Part shown: positions 5,738 to 7,617 of the stretch, piece by piece | Position numbering within the stretch: position 1 is the first letter of the stretch | How the letters are laid out: each line of letters starts with the position of its first letter | Source of the DNA: Bacillota bacterium | Lineage (GTDB): Bacteria; Bacillota; Clostridia; Lachnospirales; Lachnospiraceae | NCBI GenBank assembly: GCA_023435505.1 | Contig: JAEYRR010000202.1 | Span: forward strand, 1 to 7,617 | Direction: 5' to 3' | DNA: 7,617 nucleotides | The notes under the pieces: model-generated | Database searches by the model: none | The model's input: only the letters and a program-made list of their open reading frames with translations | Told to the model about the DNA's origin: nothing | Made by a program: the position numbers and the translations under genes

Positions 5738-7617
5738 TTATAATGATGTTCTTTCAGCATAGCCTGCTATTCTGTTACGCAAAAACTCATTTTGCATAAC
5801 TAAAGAATCATTCTCTATATATTCTTTCGCTGCCTTTGCCGCTAATTTTAGTATTTTAGAATCATTATATACATCCGCCAACTTAAATTCCAAAAGGCCG
5901 CTCTGTTTTATGCCAAACATATCACCTGGTCCTCTTAATTTTAAATCTTCTTCTGCAATATAAAAACCGTCATTGGAATGATTGAGAATTTCTAATCGCT
6001 CCATAGTGTCTTTTCCACCTGAACCACAGACAAAGATACAATAGGACTGATGCTTACCACGACCCACACGCCCTCTAAGCTGATGAAGCTGGGCAAGACC
6101 AAACCTTTCTGCGTTTTCCACCATCATCACCGTAGCATTTGGCACATTGACGCCAACTTCTACAACAGTAGTAGAGACCAGAACCTGGATTGCACCGGAA
6201 CTAAAACGCTCCATAATCTCGTTTTTCTCACTTGGTTTCATTTTACCATGTAAGTATTCCACTTGTACAGAGGCAGGCAAGGCCTCTTTCAGTTTTAATG
6301 TATACTCAATGACATTCTCAGCCTCAATAGCCTCGCTTTCTTCTACCATTGGGCAAATGACATAGGCTTGTCTGCCTGAAAGCACTTCTTTTTCTATAAA
6401 TCGATACGCTCTTTCGCGGTAATTCGTATCTACTACACAGTTCTTAATTGGAAGACGGTTAGCCGGAAGCTCATCGATGACGGATAAGTCCAGATCACCA
6501 TATAGGATAATGGCTAATGTCCTCGGAATAGGGGTAGCACTCATCACCAGTACATGCGGATATCTTCCCTTTCCAGCAAGTGTCTCTCGTTGCCTTACGC
6601 CAAATCTGTGCTGCTCATCTGTAATAACAAGACCAAGAGAATCATATTCTACCTTTTCCTGAATCAAGGCATGGGTTCCTACTATTATATCTGCTTCGTG
6701 GGATTTAATTATTTCGTAAGCCTGCTTTTTCTCTTTGGCGGTCATGGAGCCAACCAGTAAAGCAATGCGAATACCAAATGGAGCAAGTAAGTTAACCATA
6801 CCTTCATAATGCTGTTTAGCTAATACTTCTGTAGGAGCCATCATGCACCCCTGGAAGCCATTTTTTGCAGCTGCCAAAAGAGCTAAAACAGCAATAATCG
6901 TCTTACCGGAACCAACATCCCCCTGCACTAACCGTTGCATAGCAGTCGGACCTTGAAGGTCCTTTTTTATCTCTTCCCATACTTTCTTTTGGGCATTAGT
7001 AAGCTCATAAGGAAGATTTTGAAGTAAAGTCTCACATTCTGTACAGGGACTAATCACATTTTCATTTTTCTGTATGGTACGATTGTCCTTCATGTACTGG
7101 ATTGCAAGAGAGAACAAGAAAAATTCATCAAAAACCAGACGCTTTCTAGCATCCATCATTTCTTCCATGTTCTTTGGTTCATGGATGGTTTTTATTGCTT
7201 TCTTATAGTCCATCAGTTGATATTCATCTCGAATATTTTTAGGCAGGAAGTCTTTTTTAAACTCTACTTCTTTTAAAGCCAAACTGACGGATTTAATAAC
7301 CTGGTGGTTAGTAAGACCATTCGTAAGACCATACACAGGAAATAGTTTGCCAACTCTATTGTAAAATTCCTGGTTTGAGAGAATACTAGGTTGGTCCATA
7401 ACCAACATTCCATTCTTTCTGACAATTTTCCCACGCACGATATAGCTGGTACCTAGTTTTAATTGCTTTAACAAAAAAGGCATATTAAACCAGGTTAGCT
7501 GAAGGTTGGATGAACCATCTGAGATGCGACAAGTCACAAGTTTCAAATTTCTTATCTTTTTCATCTCCGGGGTCCTTATTAAGCTCCCCTCTACAGCCAC
7601 AGTCATCCCTTCCTGAA
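5738..7617 (-). CDS. recG: ATP-dependent DNA helicase RecG, N-terminus beyond the right edge
   Basis: RecG is a superfamily 2 double-stranded DNA translocase that reverses stalled replication forks and moves Holliday junctions. Numbering from the internal Met at 7606, 622 residues show the end of the OB-fold wedge domain (about 1-80) and then the helicase core. The core has QGDVGSGKT (228-236, Walker A), APTEVLAKQH (257-266), TDEQHRFGVRQR (329-340, DEQH box), SATPIPRTL (356-364), STTVVEVGVNVP (478-489) and QLHQLRGRVGRG (506-517). The RecG-specific C-terminal region has EDLKLRGPGDMFGIKQSG (553-570). The frame stays open past 7606 (Gln-Glu-Gly precede the Met), and this Met falls within the wedge domain, so it is not the start. 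Family length is about 680 residues, so roughly 50-60 are missing. No frameshift or missing motif is seen. It is followed at 37 bp by the AAA+ gene. Confidence 0.97.
   Translation of the reverse strand, partial: QEGMTVAVEGSLIRTPEMKKIRNLKLVTCRISDGSSNLQLTWFNMPFLLKQLKLGTSYIVRGKIVRKNGMLVMDQPSILSNQEFYNRVGKLFPVYGLTNGLTNHQVIKSVSLALKEVEFKKDFLPKNIRDEYQLMDYKKAIKTIHEPKNMEEMMDARKRLVFDEFFLFSLAIQYMKDNRTIQKNENVISPCTECETLLQNLPYELTNAQKKVWEEIKKDLQGPTAMQRLVQGDVGSGKTIIAVLALLAAAKNGFQGCMMAPTEVLAKQHYEGMVNLLAPFGIRIALLVGSMTAKEKKQAYEIIKSHEADIIVGTHALIQEKVEYDSLGLVITDEQHRFGVRQRETLAGKGRYPHVLVMSATPIPRTLAIILYGDLDLSVIDELPANRLPIKNCVVDTNYRERAYRFIEKEVLSGRQAYVICPMVEESEAIEAENVIEYTLKLKEALPASVQVEYLHGKMKPSEKNEIMERFSSGAIQVLVSTTVVEVGVNVPNATVMMVENAERFGLAQLHQLRGRVGRGKHQSYCIFVCGSGGKDTMERLEILNHSNDGFYIAEEDLKLRGPGDMFGIKQSGLLEFKLADVYNDSKILKLAAKAAKEYIENDSLVMQNEFLRNRIAGYAERTSL

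Noticed and set aside
5717..5746. TATACTA just upstream of the AAA+ gene as a sporulation promoter
   Set aside because: The motif resembles sigma-G and sigma-E -10 boxes, but I found no acceptable -35 at the matching distance for either factor. The AAA+ gene could equally be read from the recG transcript.
5701..5760. Upstream in-frame ATG at 5760 as start of the AAA+ gene
   Set aside because: It overlaps the last codons of recG and lacks a Shine-Dalgarno box, while the ATG at 5700 has GAGGGGAG at ideal spacing.
7604..7606. ATG at 7606 as start of recG
   Set aside because: The frame stays open to the window edge and the Met lies inside the OB-fold wedge domain, so the protein would lack its conserved N-terminus.
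1..7617. Mobile element, CRISPR array, tRNA/rRNA, riboswitch or defence system
   Set aside because: No transposase or integrase, no repeat-spacer pattern, no RNA gene signature and no defence proteins were seen. The gene content is ordinary chromosomal core plus sporulation genes.

Overview
The window looks like a chromosomal segment of a low-GC, endospore-forming Firmicute, most likely class Clostridia. I favour a Lachnospiraceae-type genome. The reasons are the AT-rich sequence, strong AGGAG-type ribosome binding sites, three sporulation-associated genes (a ylbJ-like membrane protein, an alpha/beta-type small acid-soluble spore protein and a SpoVK/CbxX-type AAA+ ATPase), and the classic housekeeping set recG, rsmD and coaD. 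The family-level placement is inference.

Layout by position. Bases 1-589 (minus) hold a LytTR-type response regulator that runs off the left edge. Its reading frame is broken by an in-frame TAG at 284-286, and its phosphoacceptor Asp is replaced by Gly, so it looks like a decaying pseudogene. Bases 590-829 are a divergent intergenic region with a sigma-A-like promoter for the regulator and a sigma-E-like promoter for the plus-strand gene. Bases 830-1846 (plus) are ylbJ-like. Its stop lies 6 bp from the convergent stop of the next gene. Bases 1853-3627 (minus) are a three-gene cluster transcribed rsmD, coaD, then a coiled-coil DivIVA-like protein. Bases 3628-3815 hold the rsmD upstream region and a hairpin terminator for the spore protein gene. 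Bases 3816-4016 (minus) are the spore protein gene, preceded by a sigma-G-like promoter embedded in a small dyad. Bases 4186-5700 (minus) are the AAA+ ATPase with an unrecognised N-terminal region of about 240 residues. Bases 5738-7617 (minus) are recG, which is cut by the right edge.

Functionally the window mixes growth genes (recombination/repair helicase, 16S rRNA methyltransferase, coenzyme A synthesis) with genes expected to act in the mother cell (ylbJ, perhaps the AAA+ ATPase) and in the forespore (spore DNA-binding protein). I see no mobile element, CRISPR array, tRNA or rRNA, and no clear new system. The points most worth checking are the doubly damaged response regulator, the AAA+ protein with its 9-bp coding tandem repeat, and the candidate sporulation promoters.
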